Source: Burkholderiaceae bacterium
GTDB lineage: Bacteria; Pseudomonadota; Gammaproteobacteria; Burkholderiales; Burkholderiaceae_C
Length of the DNA stretch: 27,634 nucleotides
Assembly (NCBI GenBank): GCA_017853735.1
Contig: JAFMJA010000004.1
Span: 1 to 27,634 of the forward strand
Direction: 5' to 3'
This document shows, piece by piece, positions 1 to 8,436 of the stretch (position 1 is its first letter; every line of letters starts with the position of its first letter). The position numbers and the translations under genes are program-made. Below the pieces are notes generated by a model. The model worked only from the letters and a program-made list of their open reading frames with translations. It had not been told where the DNA came from and searched no databases.

Positions 1-1178
1 TCGCGGTAGATCAGAGGGTCGGTGTCGCCTTCGCTGCCAATCAGCAGCACGCGCGAGCTGGCGTTCAGGCCCAGCTGCCGCCAGATCTGTGGATCTTCGC
101 GTGCAGCCAGCAGCGCGGCCAGCCCCACGCCACCGGTCTCGCCCGCGACGATCGGCAGGTCGCCTGCTTGAGGCTGGGCCAGTCGACGCATGGCCGCCAA
201 TGCATAGGCATCGTCCACCGCCAGCGCCGCGTTGGTGCCGCCTTGCAGAATTTCCCAGGCCAGTTCGGACACTTCGCCGCAGGCCAGGCCAGCCATCACG
301 GTGTCCAGCGCACCCTCCACAACGACTGGTCGCCCGGCCTGCAGGCTGCGGTAGACGCAATCTGCCCGGGTGGGCTCCACTGCCACGAAGTAGGGCCGAC
401 GGCTGCCCCAGTGCAGCCAAAAAAGGGCGCATACCGCGCTGGCCAAGGCGCCTACGCCGGCCTGGACCAGCACATGGCTGGGTGGCTCTTCGCCAGAGAG
501 TTGTTGCGTGATTTCCTGCGCCATCACGCCATAGCCATGCATCACATCCAGGGGAATGTCGCGATAGCCCGGGTAAGAGGTGTCAGACACCACGGTCCAT
601 CCCTGCGCGGCGGCAGTGGCAGCGGCATGTCGCACCGCATCGTCGTAGTTTCCTTTGACTTCGCGCACCTCGGTGCCATAGCGGGCAATGGCATCACGCC
701 GGCCCTGGCTGACATGTTCATGCACGAATATGACGCAGCGGCAGCCAAACAGTTGGGCGCCCCAGGCCACCGAGCGGCCATGGTTGCCGTCGGTGGCGCA
801 TGTCACGGCGGCGGTGCTGACGATGTCGGCATGCTTGCCAGCAAGCAGTTCGCGTGAGCTCACGGCAAGCAGCCCACGCGCGGCCATCACCTTGTGGCGC
901 AGCACATTGGCCACGGCGTAGGCGCCGCCCAGGGCCTTGAAGCTGCCCAGGCCGAAGCGGCCACGCTCATCTTTGTAGAACACCTGCCCAAGCCCCAACT
1001 CACTGGCCAAGCCCGGCAGGACCAGCAAAGGTGTGGGCGCATAGCCGGGCCAACTGGAAATTTCAGCATAAGCTGCATCAAAGCCGGTCTGGTTCATCAC
1101 CCCTTGACGATTGAGTCCGTAGGCGGCACTGGCAGGCTCGGCCTGCGGGTTGAGGATGAGGCGCGCTTGCTGGCTCAT
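1..1178 (-). CDS. Diaminopropionate ammonia-lyase (PLP-dependent), 3' end cut by window
   Basis: The protein is predicted to be a fold-type II PLP enzyme that splits 2,3-diaminopropionate to pyruvate and ammonia. From the ATG at 1178 the frame stays open for about 392 codons to the window edge; the E. coli YgeX homologue is about 398 residues, so only a few residues are missing. The PLP lysine is K81 in GSFKALGGAYAV. Further family motifs are TDGNHGRSVAW, HVLVQAGVGALA, VAGETGGVGL and the C-terminal GSEGDTDP. No ATG, GTG or TTG lies in frame between the upstream gene's stop and 1178, which supports this start, although its Shine-Dalgarno match is poor. It is the last gene of the leftward ABC transporter operon, 55 bases after the ATPase gene. 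Related PLP lyases (threonine or serine dehydratases) are less likely given the motif set. Confidence 0.88.
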   Translation of the reverse strand, partial: MSQQARLILNPQAEPASAAYGLNRQGVMNQTGFDAAYAEISSWPGYAPTPLLVLPGLASELGLGQVFYKDERGRFGLGSFKALGGAYAVANVLRHKVMAARGLLAVSSRELLAGKHADIVSTAAVTCATDGNHGRSVAWGAQLFGCRCVIFVHEHVSQGRRDAIARYGTEVREVKGNYDDAVRHAAATAAAQGWTVVSDTSYPGYRDIPLDVMHGYGVMAQEITQQLSGEEPPSHVLVQAGVGALASAVCALFWLHWGSRRPYFVAVEPTRADCVYRSLQAGRPVVVEGALDTVMAGLACGEVSELAWEILQGGTNAALAVDDAYALAAMRRLAQPQAGDLPIVAGETGGVGLAALLAAREDPQIWRQLGLNASSRVLLIGSEGDTDPLIYR

Positions 1179-1233
1179 GAACAGGCCCCGGCCGCCGGAG
1201 CGGACCGAGTTGTTTTGCAGCCAGACCGGGGTT

Positions 1234-2243
1234 TCACGCGGCCACCTTGGCCGGAGCTGCCGGTTGGCGCAGATGGCAGGCTACCCATTGGCCAGGATGA
1301 ACCTCCTGCATGGGCGGCGCCTCGATACGGCAGCGATCCTCGGCATAGGGGCAGCGGGTGTGGAAATGGCAGCCCGGCGGTGGATTGATCGGGCTGGGCA
1401 CATCACCCGTGAGCACCCGGCGCTGATGACGCGCACCAGGCTTGGGCAGGGGCACCGCATCGAGCAGCGCTTCGGTGTAAGGGTGTTGCGGCCGGGTGAA
1501 GATGGTGCGCTTGGGCGCAATTTCGACGATGCGGCCCAGGTACATCACCGCCACCCGATGGCTGATATGTTCCACCACCGCCAGATCATGCGCCACAAAC
1601 AGGTAGGACAGCCCGAACTCCTGCTGCAGGTCCATCAGCAGATTGATCACCTGAGCCTGCACCGATACATCCAGGGCGGAGACGGGCTCATCGCACACCA
1701 TCAGGCGCGGCTGCACCGACAGCGCACGCGCGATGCCCAGGCGCTGGCGCTGGCCACCGGAAAACTCAAAGGGGTAGCGCACCATCTGGTCGGCGCGCAG
1801 GCCGACTTTCTCGAACAGGTGGGCCACGCGTTCGCGCGCCTGCGCAGCGCTCAGGGATTCGAAGTTGCGCAAGGGCTCGGCCACGATGTCGCCAGCACGG
1901 ATGCGCGGATTGAGCGATGAGTACGGGTCCTGAAACACCGCTTGCAGTTCGCGTCGCACCGGCCGCATCTCGGCCTGGCTCAAATTGCCGATGGCTTGCC
2001 CGCGCCAGAAGATTTCGCCGGCAGTCGGCTCAAGCAGACGCAGGATCAATTTGCCGGTGGTTGATTTGCCGCAACCCGATTCGCCCACCAGCCCCAGCGT
2101 CTCGCCGGCTGCGATGGAAAAGCTCACCCCATCGACAGCGCGTACCAGCTTGCCCCCGCGCCCGAGCCAGCTCTGGCCGGTGGGGAAGTGCTTGCACAGA
2201 TCGCGCACCTCGAGCAGCACGGGTTCGGTGGATGGTGAAGACA

Positions 2244-2247
<4 letters not shown>
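1234..2247 (-). CDS. Peptide ABC transporter ATPase, DppF/OppF family
   Basis: This is one of two cytoplasmic ATPases powering a Dpp/Opp-type importer. The 337-residue protein has Walker A GESGCGKS at 55-62, the SGGQRQR signature near 163-169, Walker B ending in DE at 186-187 and the switch histidine H220. The C-terminal oligopeptide-ABC extension carries four cysteines (C293, C299, C306, C324) in a pattern that has been linked to an iron-sulfur cluster in DppD/DppF proteins. Its start overlaps the stop of the preceding ATPase gene by 4 bases (ATGA), so translation is probably coupled. A second ATG lies one codon in. The substrate cannot be read from an ATPase; the neighbouring deacylase, M81 peptidase and ammonia-lyase suggest small peptides or amino-acid derivatives. 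Confidence 0.93.
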
Positions 2248-3284
<1,037 letters not shown>

Positions 3285-3286
3285 GC

Positions 3287-4144
3287 TCACATCCTTCGGG
3301 CCAGGCGGGGATCGAGCGCATCACGCATGCCATCCCCCAGCAGGTTGACTGACAGCACGGTGATGGAGAGAAAGATGCCGGGAAACAGCAGGATGGTGCC
3401 GGAAACCTGGATCAGGCTGCGTGCCTCGGCCATGATATTGCCCCAGCTTGGAATGTTGGGGGGTGTGCCGGCGCCGACGAAGGACAGAATGGCCTCGGTG
3501 ATCATGGCCGAGGCACAGATGTAGGTGGCCTGCACCAGCAATGGGGCCACCGTGTTGGGCAGGATATGGCGCAGCAGGATCGCCGGCAGACGCGTGCCCG
3601 ACGCAATGGCTGCCTCCACATAAGGCTGCTCACGCAGGGTGAGCACCAGTGAACGCACCAGCCGCACCACGCGGGGAATCTCGGTGATGGTGATGGCGAT
3701 GATCACATTCTGCAGGCTGGCCTTGGTCAGCGAAATCAGGCAGATGGCCAGCAGCACCGAGGGGATGGACATCAGCCCGTCCATCACCCGCATCATGATC
3801 GCGTCCAGCCAGCGCAGGTAGCCGGTCACCAGGCCAATGGCCAGGCCGATCAGGGTGGACAGCACGGCCACTGCCAGGCCCACGGTGAGCGAAACCCGAG
3901 CCCCGTAGATGACACGGCTGTAGACATCGCGCCCCAGCATATCGGTGCCAAACCAGAATTGCTCTGAGGGTGGGCGCAAGCGCTTGATGGGCGAGAGCGC
4001 CAGCGGATCACTGGTGCCCAGCCAGGGTGCCAGCAAAGCCACCAGCAGCATGAGCAGCAGCACCAGGGCGCCAACAATGGCGGTCGGGTGCCGACGCATC
4101 GCATCCTTGAAGCGCAACCAGGTGGGCGAGGCGGAGCTGGCCAT
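3287..4144 (-). CDS. Peptide ABC transporter permease, DppC/OppC family
   Basis: This is an inner-membrane permease subunit of 285 residues with about six hydrophobic segments. The first starts near residue 21 (PTAIVGALVLLLMLLV), followed by the family's periplasmic stretch ending in FGTDMLGRDVYSR. The cytoplasmic EAA loop that docks on the ATPase is clear (EAAIASGTRLPAILLRHILP). An open frame extends 22 codons further upstream to 4210, but that part lies inside the end of the preceding permease gene and is not permease-like. The ATG at 4144 comes 1 base after the upstream stop and opens with MASSASPTWLRFKDA, typical of the family's N-terminus. Translation is probably coupled to the upstream gene. 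Confidence 0.92.
   Translation of the reverse strand: MASSASPTWLRFKDAMRRHPTAIVGALVLLLMLLVALLAPWLGTSDPLALSPIKRLRPPSEQFWFGTDMLGRDVYSRVIYGARVSLTVGLAVAVLSTLIGLAIGLVTGYLRWLDAIMMRVMDGLMSIPSVLLAICLISLTKASLQNVIIAITITEIPRVVRLVRSLVLTLREQPYVEAAIASGTRLPAILLRHILPNTVAPLLVQATYICASAMITEAILSFVGAGTPPNIPSWGNIMAEARSLIQVSGTILLFPGIFLSITVLSVNLLGDGMRDALDPRLARRM
3292..3297 (-). promoter_or_regulatory. Ribosome binding site that decides the DppD-type start
   Basis: GAAGGA on the minus strand ends 7 bases before the ATG at 3284. It lies only 1 base before the alternative GTG at 3290, which is too close. It sits inside the last codons of the upstream permease gene. Confidence 0.6.
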
Positions 4145-4145
4145 G

Positions 4146-5087
4146 TCAATACCGGATACGAGGGTCAAACAGCGAATAGCTGAGATCGACCAGCAGGTTG
4201 ACGACCACATAGACCGCCGAGAACAGCAGCGTCACGCCCTGGATGATCGGGTAGTCGCGACGCAGGATCGCGTCCACCGTAAGGCGGCCCAGACCTGGAA
4301 TGGCGAACACGGTTTCAGTCACCACCACACCGCCGATCAGCAGGGCCACGCCAATACCGATGATGGTGACAATTGGAACAGCCGCGTTCTTGAGCGCATG
4401 ACGGGTGAGCACAGTGCCGGGTGCCAGCCCCTTGGCGGTGGCGGTGCGGATGTAATCTTGCGCCAGCACATCGAGCATGGTGGCGCGTGTGATGCGCGCG
4501 ATCAGCGCCATGTAGACAACCCCCAGGGCCACGCTGGGCAGGATCATGTGCTGGACAAAGGGCCCAAATCCCTCCTTCAGGCTGCGATAGCCTTGCACCG
4601 GCAACCACTCCAGCTGCACGGAAAAAAGCAGGATCAGCCCGTAGGCAATGACAAATACCGGTACCGAGAAGCCCAGCACCGAGATGGCCATCACAAATCG
4701 GTCCACCCAGCCGCCGGCGCGCGCAGCAGCCAGCACGCCCAGCGGCACCGCCAGGCCCACAGCCACGATCAGGGTGCACACCGTCAGCGCCAGGGTGGGT
4801 TCGATGCGTTGACCAATCAGGGTGGAAACCGGCAGGTTGGTGAAGATGGAGGTGCCCAGGTCGCCTTGTGAGAGGGCCCAGATCCAGTTGCCAAAACGCA
4901 CCAGATAGGGCTGATCCAGGCCAAGCTGGGCGCGGATGCGCGCGATGTCGTCTTCTGTGGCAATGTCACCGGCAATCACTGCCGCCGGGTCGCCTGGGCT
5001 CAGGTAGAGCAGGGAAAAAACCAGCAGGGCCACCACAGCCATGACCGGAATGGTGGCCAGCAGACGTTTGATCAGGTAACGCAACAT
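4146..5087 (-). CDS. Peptide ABC transporter permease, DppB/OppB family
   Basis: This is an inner-membrane permease of 313 residues that pairs with the DppC-type subunit. The N-terminus (MLRYLIKRLLATIPVM) and the following LLYLSPGDPA segment are hallmark DppB/OppB features. Hydrophobic segments follow near residues 100-120, 135-155, 180-195, 235-260 and 285-305. The coupling loop reads ARITRATMLDVLAQDYIRTA, with TAKGL after it. The gene stands 100 bases downstream of the binding-protein gene, and the gap holds a strong stem-loop. Its end is separated by one base from the next permease start. No strong Shine-Dalgarno sequence precedes the ATG at 5087. Confidence 0.93.
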   Translation of the reverse strand: MLRYLIKRLLATIPVMAVVALLVFSLLYLSPGDPAAVIAGDIATEDDIARIRAQLGLDQPYLVRFGNWIWALSQGDLGTSIFTNLPVSTLIGQRIEPTLALTVCTLIVAVGLAVPLGVLAAARAGGWVDRFVMAISVLGFSVPVFVIAYGLILLFSVQLEWLPVQGYRSLKEGFGPFVQHMILPSVALGVVYMALIARITRATMLDVLAQDYIRTATAKGLAPGTVLTRHALKNAAVPIVTIIGIGVALLIGGVVVTETVFAIPGLGRLTVDAILRRDYPIIQGVTLLFSAVYVVVNLLVDLSYSLFDPRIRY

Positions 5088-5104
5088 GGATACAGAAGGC
5101 TCAG

Positions 5105-5137
5105 GTGCTCAGCGTGGCAACTCGCCACGCTGAGCAC
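5105..5137 (-). promoter_or_regulatory. Perfect 14-bp stem-loop between binding-protein and permease genes
   Basis: Bases 5105-5118 and 5124-5137 are exact reverse complements and enclose a 5-base loop. The hairpin lies 50 bases past the binding-protein stop and 17 bases before the permease start. No T-run follows it on either strand, so it is not a standard intrinsic terminator. A role in protecting the upstream mRNA 3' end, or in partial termination, is inferred; both are known at binding-protein/permease junctions of ABC operons. Confidence 0.7.
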
Positions 5138-5187
5138 AAGACAAAAGGCACCAGGCCCGGGATGCAGGCGCAGTGCAGTGCCGGAAA

Positions 5188-6795
5188 TTATTTTTTCTCG
5201 ACGTTCCAGATGAAGGTGACCGGCGAGTTGATCACGCCTGAAAGATTGGAACGATAGGCCGTCGGGATGATGAACTGTGCCGTCGGGATGTAGGGCACGC
5301 TTTCAAAGGCGCGCTTCTGCATTTCTTCCGCCACTTTTTTCTGATCGGCCAAGGTGGGCGCATTGAACCAGGCATCGCGCAGTTCCTCCAACTTGGCATC
5401 GCTGGGCCAGCCAAACCAGGACTTGTCACCGGCCCCGCGCAAGGGCGAGTTGAGGGCAGGGGTGGTGATGTCCGGACCCACGAACCAGGTGTGGAACACG
5501 CTCCAGCCACCTTTTTCCACCGGCTCCTTGGACGAGCGGCGGGTGATCAGGGTGCCCCAGTCGCTGGCAGCCAGTTCGACATTGAAGCCGATCTTGCGCA
5601 GCAATTCCTGGGTGACCAGGGCCTGCGAGTGGACGATCGGCTGGTCGGTGGCCGTCATGAGGATGACTTTCTCACCCTTGTAGCCGGCCTCTTTCACCAT
5701 CGCCTTGGCCTTGTCCAGGTCGCGCTTGCCGGTCAGGGCAGTCGAAGCGGCGGTGCTGGCCATCGGGGTGCCGCAGGTGAAGTAGGACGGGCAGGGTTTG
5801 CCATTCTTCGGGCTGCCGGCAATCGCGATGGCGTAATCGTTCTGGTCCAGCACGGCCAGCACCGCCTGACGCAATTTGACATTGTTGAATGGGGGTTGCA
5901 GGTGATTGAAGCGCAACAGGCCGATGGAGCCCAGGGGATCAACGCTCTCGACCTTGATGCTCCTGTTTTTCTCCAGCACCGGAATCAGGTCGACCGGCAC
6001 CTGCTGCCACCAATCCACTTCGCCGTTGTTCAGGGCGGCTGCGGCAGTGGCTGCGTCGGGGATGTAAATCCACTCCACCCGGTCTACCTTGGCCACTTTA
6101 CCGCCGGCGCCCCAGGACGGTGCCTCCTTGCGGGGCACATAGTCGGTGTTCTTCACATAAACCACTTTGTTGCCTGGCACCCACTCGGCCTTGACCATCT
6201 TGAAGGGGCCTGAACCTGTGGGATCTTCCACCTGCTTGAAGGCATCGATCTTGGCCACGCGCTCGGGCATGATGAACGGCACATTGGAGGAGGGTTTGCC
6301 CAGTGCCTCCAGCACATAAGGGAAGGGCTTCTTGAGTTTTAGCCTAAAGGTCTTGTCATTGACCGCGGTCCAGGAGTCGGTCATCTCGGCCAGCTTTTGC
6401 CCGAACACATCGCGCTTGGCCCAGCGTTCGATGGATGCAATGCAGTCAGCTGACCGCACCGGTGTGGTGTCGTGGAACTTGAGGCCATCGCGCAGGGTGA
6501 AGGTGTAGGTGAGGTTGTCCCTGCTCACTTCCCACTTGTCCACCATCTGCGGCTGGATCTTGAAGTTGGCATCGGTGGCAAACAGCACGTCATACACCAT
6601 GTAGCCATGGTTGCGGGTGATGTAGGCAGTGGTCCAGATCGGGTCCAGACTGCGCAGGTCAGCTTCAGGGACAAACTTGAGCACCTTGCCCTGTGCCAGA
6701 GCGGGGGCGCTGGCCAGCGCGCCCAGGGTCAAGGCCAGCCCGAGGGCAACGCCTTGCCAGAGACGACGACGTCGGATAGTTGTGGCTTTCATCAT
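5188..6795 (-). CDS. Peptide ABC transporter substrate-binding protein, family 5 (DppA/OppA type)
   Basis: This is the periplasmic receptor of the importer, 535 residues from the ATG at 6795. It opens with a signal peptide: a basic stretch IRRRR, a hydrophobic core and a likely cleavage after SAPALAQ near residue 35. The mature part begins with the family 5 motif LKFVPEADLRSLDPIWTT, followed by YTFTLRDGLKFHD near residue 100 and RLKLKKPFPYVLEAL. An in-frame extension to 6855 would place about 20 non-signal residues in front. The 6795 start is preferred because AGGA lies 7 bases before it. It is the first gene of the leftward operon and faces the deacylase gene across a 177-base gap. The ligand is unknown. 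Confidence 0.93.
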   Translation of the reverse strand: MMKATTIRRRRLWQGVALGLALTLGALASAPALAQGKVLKFVPEADLRSLDPIWTTAYITRNHGYMVYDVLFATDANFKIQPQMVDKWEVSRDNLTYTFTLRDGLKFHDTTPVRSADCIASIERWAKRDVFGQKLAEMTDSWTAVNDKTFRLKLKKPFPYVLEALGKPSSNVPFIMPERVAKIDAFKQVEDPTGSGPFKMVKAEWVPGNKVVYVKNTDYVPRKEAPSWGAGGKVAKVDRVEWIYIPDAATAAAALNNGEVDWWQQVPVDLIPVLEKNRSIKVESVDPLGSIGLLRFNHLQPPFNNVKLRQAVLAVLDQNDYAIAIAGSPKNGKPCPSYFTCGTPMASTAASTALTGKRDLDKAKAMVKEAGYKGEKVILMTATDQPIVHSQALVTQELLRKIGFNVELAASDWGTLITRRSSKEPVEKGGWSVFHTWFVGPDITTPALNSPLRGAGDKSWFGWPSDAKLEELRDAWFNAPTLADQKKVAEEMQKRAFESVPYIPTAQFIIPTAYRSNLSGVINSPVTFIWNVEKK

Positions 6796-6972
6796 GGTGT
6801 GATCCTGATTGAAGGTTAGTAACGCGGACTCATGGCTTCTGGGCCAGCCGACCAAAGGCTTACTATGCGCCTGTTTGCGCCCGACGAGGACTAGGGCAAT
6901 CCCTGATTAGCCGCATGCACCTGGGAGTTTTGCTCTAATGGCCCTATTGGTAACTCATGAAATTTGAGGCTT
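6796..6972. promoter_or_regulatory. Divergent control region between transporter operon and deacylase-peptidase operon
   Basis: This 177-base gap must contain start signals for both directions, because genes begin on either side. It is more AT-rich at its right end (6928-6970). I could not find a convincing -35/-10 pair on either strand: TACTAT at 6862-6867 is the best -10 resemblance on the plus strand, without a good -35. No long dyad is obvious. The role is inferred from gene layout. Confidence 0.5.
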
Positions 6973-8436
6973 ATGAAGGCATGTGATTTGCTGTTGAAGG
7001 GTGCCACCGTCTTTGATGGCTCGGGACAGGGTCGATTTCGGGCCGATGTGGCGCTGAGTCAGGGCCGTATTGCAGCAGTCGGCCAGTTGCAGTCCATGAC
7101 TGCGGCACAAAGCATTGAGTTGGATGGCCTGGCCCTGGCGCCGGGCTTCATTGATGTGCACACCCACGATGACCGACTGCTGCTGGCCGATCCGGCCATG
7201 GTGCCCAAGGTCAGCCAAGGCGTCACCACCGTGGTGGTGGGCAATTGCGGCATCAGCCTGGCACCCCTGGGGCAGCACGAAGCAGTGCCGCCTTTGAACC
7301 TGGTGGCTGAAGCTCCAGCCCCGGGCCTATCACAGCGCTTTGACAGTTTTGCCAGCTATTTTGCCCAGCTCGCAGCCAATCCTGCTGCAGTCAATATGGC
7401 CGCGCTGATTGGGCACACTAGCTTGCGTGTGGTCGCATTGGCTGACCTGGGCCGACCTGCCAATGCACAGGAGATCACACATATGCAAAGCCTTGTACGT
7501 GAAGGGCTGAGCGCTGGCGCGCTGGGGGTGTCCACAGGCACTTACTACGCGCCGGCCGCAGCGGCCACGGCCAGTGAGATTCGCGCAGTGTGCGAGCCCT
7601 TGCGAGCCAGCAATGCATTGATCGCCTCACATCTACGCGATGAGGGCGACCAGGTGCTTCAGGCCATGACCGAGGCCATCGACATCGCCCAGGACTTGGG
7701 CGTACGCCAGCTGCTGTCGCATCATAAAGTCCTGGGGCGTGCCAACTTTGGCCGTTCGCGTCAGACCTTGGCCTTGCTGGATCAAGTCAAAAGCAGGAGC
7801 GATGTCTGCCTGGATTGCTATCCCTATGCCGCCTCTTCAACAGTGCTGCGCGCTGATGCAGCAGCGCAGGCCTCGCGTACCCTGGTGGCCTGGTCCAAGG
7901 CCCTGCCTGAGGCCAGCGGACGCTACCTGGATGAATTGGCCAGCGAACGACAGCTGGGCATGGAAGCAATGATCGCCGCCTTGCAGCCCGCGGGAGCCAT
8001 TTATTTTTCCATGGATGAGGCCGATGTCGAGCGCATCCTGGCCTATCCAGACACCATGATTGGTTCGGACGGATTGCCCCACGACACCTTTCCTCACCCA
8101 CGCCTGTGGGGTGCCTTTCCCCGGGTGCTCGGGCACTTTGCACGCGAGCGAGGTCTGTTCAGCCTGGAGCAGGCGATCCACAAGATGAGTGGCTTGCCTG
8201 CCAGTCGTTTACGCATGCAGGGCCGAGGCCTGATTCAAGCTGGCTTTGCCGCCGATCTGGTGGTCTTTGACCCCTTGCGGGTGGCTGACCAAGCCACGTT
8301 TGCCTCCCCGCTCAAACCGGCTATCGGCATTGAACGTGTTTATGTCAATGGCAGCCTGGCTTATCACGCTGGCCAGGCCACTACAGCGCGCGCTGGCCAG
8401 ATCATCCGCCGCGCGGGCGTGGGAGTGCAGCCATGA
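6973..8436 (+). CDS. N-acyl-D-amino-acid deacylase (D-aminoacylase, amidohydrolase superfamily)
   Basis: The protein is predicted to hydrolyse N-acyl-D-amino acids to the free D-amino acid and a carboxylate in the cytoplasm. With 487 residues it matches the family length. Metal-site motifs are DVHTHDD (H63, H65), NCGISLAPL (C92), ASHLRDEG (H220), LSHHK (H250) and GSDGLPHDTFPHPRLWG (D366). H220, H250 and D366 coincide with the numbering I recall for the Alcaligenes enzyme. A TTG at 6964 could add three residues; the ATG at 6973 has GAGG close upstream and is preferred. The stop overlaps the start of the M81 peptidase gene by 4 bases, so the two are probably co-translated. Other members of the family (dihydroorotase-like, D-glutamate deacylase) are possible, so the exact side chain accepted is uncertain. 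Confidence 0.9.
   Translation: MKACDLLLKGATVFDGSGQGRFRADVALSQGRIAAVGQLQSMTAAQSIELDGLALAPGFIDVHTHDDRLLLADPAMVPKVSQGVTTVVVGNCGISLAPLGQHEAVPPLNLVAEAPAPGLSQRFDSFASYFAQLAANPAAVNMAALIGHTSLRVVALADLGRPANAQEITHMQSLVREGLSAGALGVSTGTYYAPAAAATASEIRAVCEPLRASNALIASHLRDEGDQVLQAMTEAIDIAQDLGVRQLLSHHKVLGRANFGRSRQTLALLDQVKSRSDVCLDCYPYAASSTVLRADAAAQASRTLVAWSKALPEASGRYLDELASERQLGMEAMIAALQPAGAIYFSMDEADVERILAYPDTMIGSDGLPHDTFPHPRLWGAFPRVLGHFARERGLFSLEQAIHKMSGLPASRLRMQGRGLIQAGFAADLVVFDPLRVADQATFASPLKPAIGIERVYVNGSLAYHAGQATTARAGQIIRRAGVGVQP

Noticed and set aside
4145..4210. Extended N-terminus for the DppC-type permease
   Set aside because: The extra residues fall inside the preceding permease gene and are not family-like; the ATG at 4144 fits the usual N-terminus.
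5105..5137. Reading the dppA/dppB-type hairpin as an intrinsic terminator
   Set aside because: No T-run follows on either strand, and full termination would cut off the permease and ATPase genes.
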